Below are positions 50,906 through 60,314 of a stretch of DNA of 64,000 nt, piece by piece. The notes below the pieces were generated by a model. It saw only the letters and a program-made list of their open reading frames with translations. It was not told the origin of the DNA and ran no database searches. Position numbers and translations under genes: made by a program. Source of the stretch: Ralstonia pickettii DTP0602 (GTDB lineage Bacteria; Pseudomonadota; Gammaproteobacteria; Burkholderiales; Burkholderiaceae); assembly GCA_000471925.1 (NCBI GenBank), contig CP006667.1, positions 930,001 to 994,000 of the forward strand, written 5' to 3'. Each line of letters opens with the position of its first letter. Position 1 is the stretch's first letter.

Positions 50906-51604
50906 ATGGGGCAGCGCGCAGGCGGTGTCGGCAGTGGCAAGCAAAACGGAATGGGTCCAGGGCTGTACCGGCTCTGTGGGTCGATGGCATTGCTGGCGGC
51001 GCTGTTGCTGTCGGGCTGCGCCAGCACGGTGGTGACCGATGTCACGGCATTCCGCCAGGCCGGCTGGCAGAACGAGGCGCCGCGCACCTACAGCTTCGAG
51101 CACGCCCCGGGACAGGCGGCACAGCTGGACCGGCAGACTTACGAGGCCTGGCTGGCCACGGCACTGTCCGGCGTCGGCTTCGAGCAGGTGCCGGCGAATC
51201 AGGCGCGCTACCGTGTCAGCATGGACTATGACGCCGCGCCCGGCCTCGTGCGCGTGGCTGAGACCGTCTACCCGGATTACGGCCCATGGGGCCCGTACTG
51301 GGGTCCGTACGGTTACTACCGCCCCTGGGGCCCGTGGGGTCCGTACGGACCCTGGGGGCCGGGCTACTGGCCGCCGCAGACGGTGGTGCGGGACGTGCCG
51401 GTGACGTTCTCCAGCCTGCGTGTCTATTTCATCGAGGCTGCCACCGGCAAGCGGGTCTACCAGGTGACCGCGCAGAACCACGCCGAGAACGGCACCCTGC
51501 CGGCGGCCATGCCTTACCTGATCCGCAGCGCCTTTACCGACTTCCCGGCGGAAAGCGGCCGGCCGCGCCGCGTGACCCTTGAGGTCGAGAAGAACGCCAA
51601 TTAG
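50906..51604 (+). CDS. DUF4136 lipoprotein with Gly-Pro-Trp/Tyr repeats
   Basis: A 232-residue predicted outer-membrane lipoprotein. Long signal region with lipobox LLLSGC (Cys38). The DUF4136 domain begins TYSFEHAPGQ and ends with the PAESGRPRRVTLEVE strand. In the middle, residues about 124-160 are an aromatic low-complexity segment of GPWGPY-type repeats, encoded by near-repeats at 51283-51364. A GAGGTAGGA site lies before the ATG; a start at the second Met (50951) is also possible. Function unknown. Confidence 0.82.
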   Translation: MGQRAGGVGSGKQNGMGPGLYRLCGSMALLAALLLSGCASTVVTDVTAFRQAGWQNEAPRTYSFEHAPGQAAQLDRQTYEAWLATALSGVGFEQVPANQARYRVSMDYDAAPGLVRVAETVYPDYGPWGPYWGPYGYYRPWGPWGPYGPWGPGYWPPQTVVRDVPVTFSSLRVYFIEAATGKRVYQVTAQNHAENGTLPAAMPYLIRSAFTDFPAESGRPRRVTLEVEKNAN

Positions 51605-51654
51605 GGCAGCTTTTTCTGCCAACTTCAGTGTCACGAAGACAGTGCGTGCAAATG

Positions 51655-51678
51655 CGTGCAGGGGCATGCCCCTGCACG
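51655..51678. repeat. Perfect 24-bp palindrome downstream of the DUF4136 gene
   Basis: CGTGCAGGGGCA meets its exact reverse complement TGCCCCTGCACG with no spacer. It lies 50 bases after the lipoprotein stop and just after a TGCGTGCA direct repeat. Could form a hairpin acting as a terminator (no T-tract) or bind a dimeric regulator of maeB. The rest of 51605-51937 shows nothing I can support. Confidence 0.6.
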
Positions 51679-51937
51679 TTCATTGCATACCGATTGGTAA
51701 AAGCAGTTTAACTAGAACATTCCGCCCAAAAAACGGCTTCCAGACTGGCTCTGGTGGCACTTTGTGCTGATCCGTGGGCTAGAATAAGTGCTCGATTTTT
51801 CCGGCCTTGTTGCCGGAATCGTCAGTTTCGCTGCCAAGATGTTTTCTTCGCTGCCGGCCTTCGATCTGATCGCGGCTGATACGAACCATGGCGGGAGAGG
51901 GACGCTTCCGGTGCGGGGCCATTTTCCGGACGAGCCA

Positions 51938-54259
51938 ATGAGCAGCAAGACCAGCGGTGATGCACCGCAACATGCCCCGAACAGTCCTGAAGCGCAATTG
52001 CGCCTCGCTGCGCTGGAATACCACCGCAGTCCCACCAAGGGAAAGATCCAGGTAACCGCGACCAAGGCGCTGTCCAACCAGCGCGACCTGTCGCTGGCCT
52101 ACTCGCCGGGCGTGGCGTATGCCTGCGAGGAGATCGCCAAGGATCCCGCCACCGCCGCGGAGTACACCTCGCGCGCCAACCTGGTGGCGGTGGTGACCAA
52201 CGGCACCGCCGTGCTGGGCCTGGGCGATATCGGTCCGCTGGCCGGCAAGCCGGTGATGGAGGGCAAGGGCTGCCTGTTCAAGAAGTTCGCCGGCATCGAC
52301 GTGTTCGATATCGAGCTCGACGCGCGCGACCCGGACAAGATCGTCGAGATCGTGGCCGCGCTGGAGCCCACGCTGGGCGGCGTGAACCTGGAAGACATCA
52401 AGGCGCCGGAATGCTTCTACATCGAGCAGAAGCTGCGCGAGCGCATGAACATCCCCGTCTTCCACGATGACCAGCACGGCACCGCGATCATCTCGGCCGC
52501 GGCGCTGCTCAACGGCCTGAAGGTGGTCGGCAAGGATATCGCCAAGGTCAAGCTGGCGGTGTCGGGCGCCGGCGCCGCGGCCATCGCCTGCCTGGACACC
52601 ATGGTGAGCCTCGGCGTGAAGCGCGAGAACGTCTCGGTGGTCGATTCCAAGGGCGTGATCTACGTTGGCCGCGACGCCAACATGGAAGCCAACAAGGCGC
52701 GCTACGCCCAGAACACCTCGGCCCGTACGCTGGCCGACATCGTCAAGGGCGCCGACGTCTTCCTGGGCTGCTCGACCGCCGGCGTGCTGACCGCCGAGAT
52801 GGTCAAGACCATGGCCGACAAGCCCATCATCCTGGCACTGGCCAACCCCGAGCCGGAAATCCGCCCGGAAGTGGCCAAGGCCGCGCGTCCGGACTGCATC
52901 ATCGCCACCGGCCGTTCGGACTACCCGAACCAGGTCAACAACGTGCTGTGCTTCCCGTACATCTTCCGCGGCGCGCTGGACTGCGGCGCGACCAAGATCA
53001 CGGAAGCGATGAAGCTGGCCTGCGTCAAGGCGATCGCCGAGCTGGCCGAGGCCGAGCTGAACGACGCCGTCGCCGCCGCCTACGGTGGCCGTGAGCTGAA
53101 GTTCGGCCCGGACTACATCATCCCGACGCCGTTCGACCAGCGCCTGATCGAGAAGATCGCGCCGGCGGTGGCCAAGGCCGCGGAAGAGTCCGGCGTGGCC
53201 ACGCGCCCGATCCAGGATCTCGAAGCGTATCGCCAGCAGCTCACCACCTATGTCTATCACACCGGCCTGATCATGAAGCCGGTGTTCTCCGCCGCCAAGG
53301 CCGCGCCCAAGCGCGTGGCCTACGCCGAGGGCGAGGAAGAACGCGTGCTGCGCGCGGTGCAGACCGTAGTGGACGAAGGGCTGGCCCGTCCGACCCTGAT
53401 CGGTCGTCCGCACGTGATCCAGATGCGCATCGAGAAGGCCGGCCTGCGCCTCAAGGCCGGGGTGGACTTCGATCTGGTCAATCCGGAGGAAGACCCGCGC
53501 TACCGCGCTTACCACGAGGCCTACCACGCGCTGCGCGGTCGCGACGGCGTGACGCCGGACATGGCCAAGGTGGCGCTGCGCCGCTCCAACACGCTGATCG
53601 GCACGATGCTGATGCACATGGGCGATGCCGATGCGCTGCTATGCGGCACGGTCGGCCGCTTCGAGGCGCACCTCGAGCACGTGCGTGACGTGATCGGCCT
53701 GGCGCCGGGCGCCAAGGTCTTCGCCGCGATGAACGCGCTGATGCTGGAGAAGCACACGCTGTTTATCACTGACACCTTCGTCAATGACGATCCCTCCGCC
53801 GAGGAACTGGCCGCGATCGCGCAACTAGCCGCCGAGGAAATCGCGCGATTCGGCCTGGTTCCCAAGGCCGCGTTGATGTCGCATTCGATGTTCGGTTCCT
53901 CGACCCGTCCGTCGGCGCGCAAGATGCGCGAGGCTGCGGCGATCCTGGCCAAGGTGGCACCGCACCTGGAAGTGGAAGGCGAGATGCAGGGTGACGCCGC
54001 ACTGGACGAAGACGTGCGCCGCCACTTCCTGCCGTCGACCAAGCTGGCCGGCAGCGCCAACCTGCTGGTGATGCCGACGCTGGACGCCGCCAATATCGCC
54101 TTCAACCTGCTCAAGATTACGGGCGGGCAGGGCGTGACCGTGGGTCCGATCCTGCTGGGCGCGGCCAAGCCGGTGCACATCCTGAACCCGCAGGCGACCA
54201 CGCGCCGTATCGTCAACATGACGGCAGTGGCAGTGGCGGAGAGCGGCGCGGTGCGCTGA
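51938..54259 (+). CDS. maeB: NADP-dependent malic enzyme with C-terminal phosphotransacetylase-like domain (MaeB)
   Basis: A 773-residue two-domain enzyme. The malic domain (1 to about 430) has the catalytic Tyr in [25 protein letters not shown], the Lys in [17 protein letters not shown], metal-binding [12 protein letters not shown] and the NADP fold [13 protein letters not shown]. The C-terminal half (about 440-773) is a PTA-like domain that usually regulates the enzyme through acetyl-CoA rather than catalysing. It converts malate to pyruvate plus CO2, supplying NADPH. The start ATG matches the family N-terminus ([18 protein letters not shown] follows). Strong terminator after it. Confidence 0.96.
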   Translation: MSSKTSGDAPQHAPNSPEAQLRLAALEYHRSPTKGKIQVTATKALSNQRDLSLAYSPGVAYACEEIAKDPATAAEYTSRANLVAVVTNGTAVLGLGDIGPLAGKPVMEGKGCLFKKFAGIDVFDIELDARDPDKIVEIVAALEPTLGGVNLEDIKAPECFYIEQKLRERMNIPVFHDDQHGTAIISAAALLNGLKVVGKDIAKVKLAVSGAGAAAIACLDTMVSLGVKRENVSVVDSKGVIYVGRDANMEANKARYAQNTSARTLADIVKGADVFLGCSTAGVLTAEMVKTMADKPIILALANPEPEIRPEVAKAARPDCIIATGRSDYPNQVNNVLCFPYIFRGALDCGATKITEAMKLACVKAIAELAEAELNDAVAAAYGGRELKFGPDYIIPTPFDQRLIEKIAPAVAKAAEESGVATRPIQDLEAYRQQLTTYVYHTGLIMKPVFSAAKAAPKRVAYAEGEEERVLRAVQTVVDEGLARPTLIGRPHVIQMRIEKAGLRLKAGVDFDLVNPEEDPRYRAYHEAYHALRGRDGVTPDMAKVALRRSNTLIGTMLMHMGDADALLCGTVGRFEAHLEHVRDVIGLAPGAKVFAAMNALMLEKHTLFITDTFVNDDPSAEELAAIAQLAAEEIARFGLVPKAALMSHSMFGSSTRPSARKMREAAAILAKVAPHLEVEGEMQGDAALDEDVRRHFLPSTKLAGSANLLVMPTLDAANIAFNLLKITGGQGVTVGPILLGAAKPVHILNPQATTRRIVNMTAVAVAESGAVR

Positions 54260-54285
54260 TGCGCTGAAAGCGCGGCAAGCCAGAT

Positions 54286-54318
54286 GCAAAAAGCCGGGTC
54301 GATGACCCGGCTTTTTGC
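54286..54318 (+). terminator. Rho-independent terminator of maeB
   Basis: GCAAAAAGCCGGGTC, loop GAT, GACCCGGCTTTTTGC. The symmetric A/T flanks could also serve the convergent gene at 54368. Confidence 0.93.
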
Positions 54319-54367
54319 TTGATGGTGCCCCGCCGCATTCGCACGGCGCGGGCGTGTGCCGCCGTTG

Positions 54368-54613
54368 CTATTGCAGCACGTTGTACTGCTCGCGCATTAC
54401 TACGATGATCGACTTGGCCGCGGCAAGCTGCGGGCCAAGGTTATCGACGGCTTCCTGCGGGAAATCGACCTCGGCGCTCCAGTTGCATCCGGTATGGTCA
54501 GGCTGGTGCATTCGCACCGCGTGCAGCTCGCATTCGCCGCACTCGGGGTTGTTGTCGAGGCACTGGTTCAGGATGGCCATCAGTTCGGATCGGGTCTTTG
54601 CGTAGCGCCGCAT
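54368..54613 (-). CDS. Hypothetical protein, 81 residues, Cys-rich centre
   Basis: Not recognised. The N-terminal helix RRYAKTRSELMAILNQCLD is followed by a cluster of cysteines and His (NNPECGECELHAVRMHQPDHTGC) that could bind metal, then a second helix. GAGAGGTG precedes the ATG. Convergent with maeB. No homologue recalled. Confidence 0.65.
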   Translation of the reverse strand: MRRYAKTRSELMAILNQCLDNNPECGECELHAVRMHQPDHTGCNWSAEVDFPQEAVDNLGPQLAAAKSIIVVMREQYNVLQ

Positions 54614-54801
54614 GAGTCACCTCTCTCGCTGTAGTTTTGAGGGTCCGGATCACCAATCTAGGAAGCGTCCGGAGGCGCTTCCAATTGAATCCCCCTATGA
54701 ATCTTCAGTTTTCGATCTGGTGTGCGCCGTAGCATGGGATGGCTGCGGTGCAGCATCGAAGGGGCGATTTTCGACAAGAAGTGACGTGAGCGCGGCAATG
54801 A

Positions 54802-54825
54802 AAAAGCCCGCCGGAGAGGCGGGCC
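54802..54825 (-). terminator. Rho-independent terminator of the porin gene
   Basis: Minus strand GCCCGCC, loop TCTCC, GGCGGGC, then TTTTT. It lies 29 bases beyond the porin stop. Confidence 0.9.
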
Positions 54826-54853
54826 GAGTACTACCGGTGAGACGATTACGTCA

Positions 54854-55921
54854 TCAGAACTTGTGGCGCACACCCACGCCGAAGGTGTCGCCGTGCTCGA
54901 TGCCGGTGATCTTGTCGTAGTAGTAGGCGGCGTACACGTCGGTGCGCTTGGACAGGTTGTAATCGTAGGCGATGGCGAAGGTGTTGCGCTTGAAGTCGCC
55001 CAGCGAGTTGTCGGTCTTGTCGTAAGCGTACGATGCCAGCAGGCTGCCGGCGCCGATCGGCACCGACGCGCCGAACTGGCCGTTGATGTGCTTGATGTCG
55101 CCATCGACGGCCGTGGTGGCGCGCGTCTTGATGTACTGGCCCTGGGCGAACAGCTTGACCACGTTGAAGTCATACGACAGGCCGACCTGGGCGGCGTCCT
55201 GGCGCGAGAAGCCGAGGCTGGCCAGGTCGGTCGGCACCTCGCTGAAGCGAACCTGCTGGTAGGCAACGGTTGCCGCGAACGGCCCGTTGAAGTACATCAG
55301 GTTGCCGCCCCACTTGTTCTTGCCCGCAGCACCTGCCTGCTCGCCGAACGCGTAGATGAAGTTGGCGGTCAGGCCGCCGAAGTTCGGCGTGGAGTACAGC
55401 ACCGAGTTGTTCCAGCCCGAATCGCCGATGATGCCCGGATCGGCCACGTTGCCGCTGACCGCGCCGAAGTAGGTGTGGAAGATCGCCGGCGAGAACACAT
55501 AGGAGTCGATCAGCGGGTTGAACAGGATGGTCGACACGAAGTACGGCGTGGTGTTGCGGCCGAGCTTGATGGTGCCGGCCTTGTCGTTCTGCAGGCCGAC
55601 AAAGGCATTGCGGCTGAACATCGAGTCGCCGTTGAAGCGGCCGCTGTTGCCGCTGTCGGTGCGGAAGAAGCCGTTCAGGTCGAAGATGGCCTTGGTGCCG
55701 CCGCCCAGGTCTTCGGCGCCCTTGATGCCCCAGTAAGACGTCTGCATCCCGCCAGAATTGGCGACCCATGCGCGCTCGCCCGAGCCCGGGCTCTTGACGC
55801 CGCCGATGAACATGTCGGCCTGGCCGTAGAGCGTGACGCTCGACTGGGCCATGGCCGCGCCGGAAAGAAGGGTAGCCGCTGCTGCCGCCAGCTTCAATGC
55901 CGGCTTGTACTGCTTCTGCAT
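54854..55921 (-). CDS. Gram-negative general porin (OmpC/Omp32-like)
   Basis: A 355-residue outer-membrane porin. The signal peptide ends at AMA|QSSVTLYGQ near residue 25. The mature N-terminus QSSVTLYGQADMFIGG and the alternating aromatic strands (GLTANFIYAFGE, RTDVYAAYYYDK) are typical of betaproteobacterial trimeric porins, and it ends with the terminal phenylalanine required for assembly (GVGVRHKF). The constriction loop region lies around NTTPYFVSTILFNP. It is upstream of, but separated from, the urate genes by 170 bases. Confidence 0.95.
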   Translation of the reverse strand: MQKQYKPALKLAAAAATLLSGAAMAQSSVTLYGQADMFIGGVKSPGSGERAWVANSGGMQTSYWGIKGAEDLGGGTKAIFDLNGFFRTDSGNSGRFNGDSMFSRNAFVGLQNDKAGTIKLGRNTTPYFVSTILFNPLIDSYVFSPAIFHTYFGAVSGNVADPGIIGDSGWNNSVLYSTPNFGGLTANFIYAFGEQAGAAGKNKWGGNLMYFNGPFAATVAYQQVRFSEVPTDLASLGFSRQDAAQVGLSYDFNVVKLFAQGQYIKTRATTAVDGDIKHINGQFGASVPIGAGSLLASYAYDKTDNSLGDFKRNTFAIAYDYNLSKRTDVYAAYYYDKITGIEHGDTFGVGVRHKF

Positions 55922-56091
55922 GTTAAGACCTCCGTGGTTTCGATCCTGCTTGGAACGTTGTGTACTGGGTCCCTGTCGGGTTCTTATCGTGTTGTTTTGC
56001 TTTTTTATTTGTGCCGCCTGGCTTGGGCTCGGTGTGGGATACCGGCGGCATCGGGGTACAGCGTTTTTGTTATGCAGGCGACGCTTTTTTC

Positions 56092-56610
56092 TCAGGCGGA
56101 TACTAAGTCGTCAAGCCGAAACTGAGCAATGCGATGGATCTGGTTGATGCACGTTTGCAACTCGTCTTGCGGCGAGTTTTCGAGGCGGCGCGCGAACTCC
56201 GCGATGATCCCGTGACGGTCGTGGCCGCGCACGGCCAGGATGAACGGAAAGCCGAACTTCTGGTTGTAGGCGGCGTTAAGTGACTGCAGGCGGTCGAATT
56301 CCTCGGGCGTGCACAGGTTCAGGCCGGCGCCGCTCTGCTCGCGCGTGGACTCGGCGGTCAGCTCGCCGCGCACCGCGGCCTTGCCGGCCAGCTCGGGGTG
56401 GGCGCGCACCAGCTTGAGCTGCGCGGCTTCGCCGGCTTCATCGACGGCCTGGCGCAGCGCCTGCGCCAGCGCGGCAGCGTCGGCAAAGGGGCGCTGCGCG
56501 GCCGCGGCCTCGGCAAACCAGGGCGAATGTTCGTAAATGCCGCCCAGCACCTGCACGAATTCCGCGACCGGCATGAGGTTCAGTTGGGCGATGGTATGGG
56601 TCTGGCTCAT
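56092..56610 (-). CDS. uraD: OHCU decarboxylase
   Basis: A 172-residue enzyme decarboxylating 2-oxo-4-hydroxy-4-carboxy-5-ureidoimidazoline to (S)-allantoin, the third step of uricolysis. Key residues: His in RAHPELAGKA (about 68-77), Glu/Gln in STREQSGAGL (about 91-100) and the GFPFILAVRGHDRHGI loop. It starts at ATG 56610, overlapping the allantoinase stop by four bases (ATGA), so the two are translated together. The start is set by the family N-terminus. Confidence 0.94.
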   Translation of the reverse strand: MSQTHTIAQLNLMPVAEFVQVLGGIYEHSPWFAEAAAAQRPFADAAALAQALRQAVDEAGEAAQLKLVRAHPELAGKAAVRGELTAESTREQSGAGLNLCTPEEFDRLQSLNAAYNQKFGFPFILAVRGHDRHGIIAEFARRLENSPQDELQTCINQIHRIAQFRLDDLVSA

Positions 56611-57557
56611 GCTTGCTTCCGGGGAGTGTAGGGATGGGTTTCTGTCCAGTGGCGGGCGATATCGACACGGCGGCAGATCCACACCTTGTCGTGTCCCTGC
56701 ACATAGTCGAGGAAGCGCTGCAGCGCGCGGAATCGGCCCGGGCGGCCGAGCAGGCGGCAGTGCATGCCGATCGACAGCATCTTCGGGCTGTCCAGCCCGT
56801 TGGGATCGCCTTCGTCGTACAGCACGTCGAACGCGTCCTTCAGGTACTGGAAGAACTGCTCGCCGGTGTTGAAGCCCTGCGGCGTGGCAAAGCGCATGTC
56901 GTTCGAGTCCAGCGTGTACGGCACCACCAGGTGCGGCTTCTTCTCGCCGCCGATGACTTCCACCTCGGTCCAGAAGGGCAGGTCGTCGCCGTAGTAGTCG
57001 GAGTCGTACAGCAAGCCGCCATGCTCGACCACCAGGCGGCGCGTATTGGGGCTGTCGCGGCCGGTGTACCAGCCCAGCGGCATCTCGCCGGTCAGCTCCT
57101 TGATGATCTGCATGCCGATGCGCATATGCTCGCGCTCGGTGGCTTCGTCGATGCCCTGGTAGTGAATCCAGCGCCAGCCGTGGCAGGCGATCTCGTGGCC
57201 GAGTTCGACGAAGGCGCGCGTCAGCTCGGGATGGCGCTGCAGTGCCATCGACACCCCAAAGATCGTCAGCGGCAGGCCGCGCTTCTCGAACTCGCGCAGG
57301 ATGCGCCAGACGCCCGCGCGCGAGCCGTATTCGTAGATGCCCTCCATGCTCATGTGGCGGTCGGGGTAGGCCGCGGCGCCGACGATCTCGGAGAGGAACT
57401 GTTCGGAGGCAGCGTCGCCGTGCAGCACACAGTTCTCGCCGCCTTCTTCGTAGTTGAGCACGAACTGCAGCGCGACGCGCGCGCCACCCGGCCAGCGGGC
57501 ATGGGGCGGCTGCGCGCCGTAGCCGATGAGATCGCGTGGATAGTTCTCTTTTGTCAT
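56607..57557 (-). CDS. puuE: Allantoinase PuuE (polysaccharide-deacetylase type)
   Basis: A 316-residue metal-independent allantoinase converting (S)-allantoin to allantoate. NodB-like fold: VALQFVLNYEEGGENCVLHGD, YEYGSRAGVWRILREFEKRG, GHEIACHGWRWIHYQGID and SIGMHCRLLGRPGRF. The HGW-R/Y pattern in place of the deacetylase metal triad is characteristic of PuuE. Located between the permease and uraD, in one leftward transcription unit of the urate cluster. Confidence 0.94.
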   Translation of the reverse strand: MTKENYPRDLIGYGAQPPHARWPGGARVALQFVLNYEEGGENCVLHGDAASEQFLSEIVGAAAYPDRHMSMEGIYEYGSRAGVWRILREFEKRGLPLTIFGVSMALQRHPELTRAFVELGHEIACHGWRWIHYQGIDEATEREHMRIGMQIIKELTGEMPLGWYTGRDSPNTRRLVVEHGGLLYDSDYYGDDLPFWTEVEVIGGEKKPHLVVPYTLDSNDMRFATPQGFNTGEQFFQYLKDAFDVLYDEGDPNGLDSPKMLSIGMHCRLLGRPGRFRALQRFLDYVQGHDKVWICRRVDIARHWTETHPYTPRKQA

Positions 57558-57672
57558 GTGTCGTTGCTTGCTTCAGGAGACCGGCCGGCACGCCGCGGCG
57601 CCCGCAAGTGCCGCAAAATACGCAATCAACGTGCCAGTCATGTCCGGGCGCGGCCGCGCCCGGCTACTTCAG

Positions 57673-59079
57673 TTACTCGGTGCCGTGCGAATTGGCGGCG
57701 GCGTTGCGCATTGCCTCTTCGCGCGACTGGATGCCGTTGTAGAACAGGTTCAGTGCCACGGCCACGATCGTGCCCAGCACGATGCCGCTGTGGGTGAACG
57801 GCCCCGTCCACTTTGGCAGGTACTGGAAGAACGTCGGTGCCAGCGTCGGGATCATGCCGGCGCCGATCGAGATCGCGACGATGAACAGGTTGTGGCGGTT
57901 GCGGTTGAAATCGCACGAACCCAGGATGCGGATGCCGGTGGCGGCCACCATGCCGAACATCACGATGCCGGCGCCGCCCAGCACGAACTGCGGCACCGAG
58001 GCCACCACGTGGGCCATCTTGGGAAACAGGCCGAAGGCGATCAGGATGATGCCGCCGGCAGCGGCCACGTAGCGCGAGCGCACGCCGGTCACGGTCACCA
58101 GGCCCACGTTCTGCGAGAACGAGGTGTAGGGGAAGGTGTTGAAGACACCGCCGATCACCGTGCCCAGGCCGTCGGCGCGCAGGCCGCGGGTCAGGTCTTC
58201 GTTGCTCAGCTTCTTGCCGGTGATGTCGGACAGCGCCAGGAACATGCCGGTCGATTCCACCAGCGTGATCAGCATGACGATGCACATCGACAGGATCGCG
58301 GTCAGCTCGAAGGTCGGCATGCCGAAGTGCAGCGGCGTGATGACGGCGACAAAGCTGGCTTCATCCAGGCCCTCGAACGAGACCTTGCCCAGCGCCATCG
58401 CCACCAGCGTGCCGGCGATGATGCCGAGCAGCACCGCGCAGTTGGCCACCAGGCCGCGGCCGTACTTGGTCAGCAGCAGGATGATCAGCAGCGTCAGCCC
58501 GGCGATGCCGAGGTTGGTCAGGTCCCCGTAGGCGAGGTTGGGCACTTCCTTGGCCACGCCATCGATCACCGCGCGCGTGGTGGGCTGGCCGCCGGCCGCC
58601 CAGTTGATGCCCACGCGCATCAGCGACACGCCGATCAGCGTGATCACCGTGCCGGTCACCACCGGCGGGAACAGCCCGAGCATGCGTCCCATCATCGGCG
58701 CGATCAGGATGCCGAAGATCCCCGACGCGATCACGGCGCCGTAGATGCCGAGCAGGCCGACATTGGGATCGGTGCCGATGGCGATCATCGGTGCCACCGA
58801 GGCAAAGGTCACCCCCATCATTACGGGCAGGCGGATGCCGAATTTCCAGAAACCGAAGGCCTGGATCAACGTGGCGAGGCCGGCCGCGAACAGGTCGGCA
58901 TTGATCAGGAACGCCAGCTGGTCCTTGGGCAGCTTGAGCGCGCCTCCCACGATCAGGGGCACGGCAACCGTGCCGGCGTACATCACCAGAACGTGCTGCA
59001 AACCGAGCGCGAGCAGGCGCCCTGAAGGCAAACGCTCGTTGGTGAGGTCCGTGGGGACCGTGGTGCTTGCTGAATTCAT
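57673..59079 (-). CDS. NCS2 purine permease (urate/xanthine type)
   Basis: A 468-residue inner-membrane transporter with about 14 hydrophobic segments. NCS2 landmarks: the QH motif in LGLQHVLVMYAGTVAVPLIVGG, SFSQNVGLVTVTGVRSRYVA, and GMFLALSDITGK, matching the UacT/UapA xanthine-urate branch rather than uracil carriers. Given the neighbouring urate catabolic genes, urate import is the likely role. The ATG at 59079 follows GGAGACGCACC; an earlier in-frame start is unlikely. Confidence 0.93.
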   Translation of the reverse strand: MNSASTTVPTDLTNERLPSGRLLALGLQHVLVMYAGTVAVPLIVGGALKLPKDQLAFLINADLFAAGLATLIQAFGFWKFGIRLPVMMGVTFASVAPMIAIGTDPNVGLLGIYGAVIASGIFGILIAPMMGRMLGLFPPVVTGTVITLIGVSLMRVGINWAAGGQPTTRAVIDGVAKEVPNLAYGDLTNLGIAGLTLLIILLLTKYGRGLVANCAVLLGIIAGTLVAMALGKVSFEGLDEASFVAVITPLHFGMPTFELTAILSMCIVMLITLVESTGMFLALSDITGKKLSNEDLTRGLRADGLGTVIGGVFNTFPYTSFSQNVGLVTVTGVRSRYVAAAGGIILIAFGLFPKMAHVVASVPQFVLGGAGIVMFGMVAATGIRILGSCDFNRNRHNLFIVAISIGAGMIPTLAPTFFQYLPKWTGPFTHSGIVLGTIVAVALNLFYNGIQSREEAMRNAAANSHGTE

Positions 59080-59247
59080 TGGTGCGTCTCCTCTCCTTTG
59101 GTTTGATGGGAACGCCACTGTCCTGGCCGTTGGTCCTGGGTGATCACCGGACGCATGTAGGCCTGTCGTCTCAGCACTCTGTGGTAGCCGGTGCTGTTTG
59201 CCGTCAGGCGTGGCCTTGCTTTTGGGAGCGGTGGCGGGAACACCGTG

Positions 59248-60015
59248 CTAGGTGGAGCGGCCTAGTACGCTGCGAAGATCGAAGCTGCCCGGCTCGTCTG
59301 GTTGCACGCGGTCCGCACAGGCGCCAAGGTGGTGCGCCATGCGCGACTGGGCCAGCGCGGCATCGCCCTGTTCCAGGGCGTCGAGGATTTCCTCGTGTTC
59401 GTCGAACGAGCAGGCGTTGTTGCCCGGGGCTTCCACGCTGGCGATCATCAGCGTGGTGCGCGATACCAGCCGGCGCATCATGTTGACCAGCAGGGCGTTG
59501 CCGGACAGTTCCGCCAGCGCCGTGTGGAACTCGGCGGACAGGCGGATCCATTTGGGGCGGTCATGCGTGAGAAAGGCCTGGCGCTCGCTGGCCACCATCT
59601 TGCGCAGCGGCGCGATCACGGTCTTGACGTCGGGCATGGCGGCGAGCTTGTCCAGCACCGCACGCTCCAGCATCTGGCGCAGCTCGAACATGTCGTGCGC
59701 CTCGTCGGTGGAGGGGCTGGCGATAAAGGCGCCGCGGTTGGGTTCGAGATCGACCATGCCATCGGCCGCGAGATGCGACAGCACCTTGCGCACGGTGTGC
59801 CGCGCGGTGGCATAGATTTCGCAAAGCGAATGCTCGGTGAGCTTGGTGCGCGGCGGCAGCCGGTGCTCCATGATCGCGTCGTAGATCTCGTGGTACATGC
59901 GCTCTTCGACCGAGCCTTTGCGGGCGGGCTTGCCCGGCTTGGCGGGGTTGATCTCGGTCGGCTCGGTAGCGGCAACATCGGCAACACCGGCAATCAGCTT
60001 CAGGCTCTTGGACAT
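59248..60015 (-). CDS. GntR-family regulator (FCD domain) of the urate cluster
   Basis: A 255-residue regulator. The N-terminal winged helix (EERMYHEIYDAIMEHRLPPRTKLTE, HTVRKVLSHLAADGMVDLEPNRGAFI) is joined to an all-helical FCD ligand domain (DEAHDMFELRQMLERAVLDKLA to DEHEEILDALEQGDAALAQSRMAHHL), whose Asp and His residues usually bind a metal and carboxylate effector. It sits between the uraH-puuD and permease-puuE-uraD arms, and its own promoter contains two operator-like palindromes, so it probably controls both itself and uraH. Effector unknown; urate or allantoin are reasonable. Confidence 0.9.
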   Translation of the reverse strand: MSKSLKLIAGVADVAATEPTEINPAKPGKPARKGSVEERMYHEIYDAIMEHRLPPRTKLTEHSLCEIYATARHTVRKVLSHLAADGMVDLEPNRGAFIASPSTDEAHDMFELRQMLERAVLDKLAAMPDVKTVIAPLRKMVASERQAFLTHDRPKWIRLSAEFHTALAELSGNALLVNMMRRLVSRTTLMIASVEAPGNNACSFDEHEEILDALEQGDAALAQSRMAHHLGACADRVQPDEPGSFDLRSVLGRST

Positions 60016-60078
60016 CGTGGCACCAGCAGTCAGTCAGGGCACCGTGAATCCCGGGTATCAGGGTACGGTGATCCAAAA

Positions 60079-60122
60079 ATTGTTGACAATTATTTGGTTG
60101 GGGCCCCAGAATTGTCAACAAA
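60079..60122. promoter_or_regulatory. Two candidate GntR operators in the gntR-uraH region
   Basis: Site 1 ATTGT-TG-ACAAT (60079-60090) is a perfect palindrome; site 2 ATTGT-CA-ACAAA (60111-60122) has one mismatch. Centres are 32 bp apart, about three helical turns, suiting cooperative dimer binding. Site 2 covers the gntR -35 box and site 1 abuts the -10 box. A weaker relative is at 60133-60144 (GTTTTCGACAAC). Confidence 0.7.
60089..60118 (-). promoter_or_regulatory. Promoter of the gntR gene overlapping operator sites
   Basis: On the minus strand: TTGACA (60113-60118), an 18-bp spacer and AATAAT (60089-60094). The start lies about 65-70 bases before the gntR ATG. The overlap with the operator palindromes implies negative autoregulation. 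Confidence 0.65.
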
Positions 60123-60144
60123 ACCGAGTCAGGTTTTCGACAAC

Positions 60145-60160
60145 TCAGGGTAATCCCTGA
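60145..60160. repeat. Short inverted repeat in the uraH leader
   Basis: TCAGGG-TAAT-CCCTGA, 6-bp arms. It is a different sequence from the TTGT/ACAA sites and lies between them and uraH; an additional regulator site or an mRNA hairpin. Confidence 0.35.
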
Positions 60161-60314
60161 ATTGCCAACCGGGTGGGTGCAGGCGCATTGTCGCCACGCA
60201 CCAACCCAGCGCCGGGATGCGTTACCAGACGTACCGAGCGGGCACCATTCCCACAAATGGTGCTAGTGAAGGCAGCGGCGCCCCTCACAACCCAATCGCA
60301 AAAGGACAAATACG

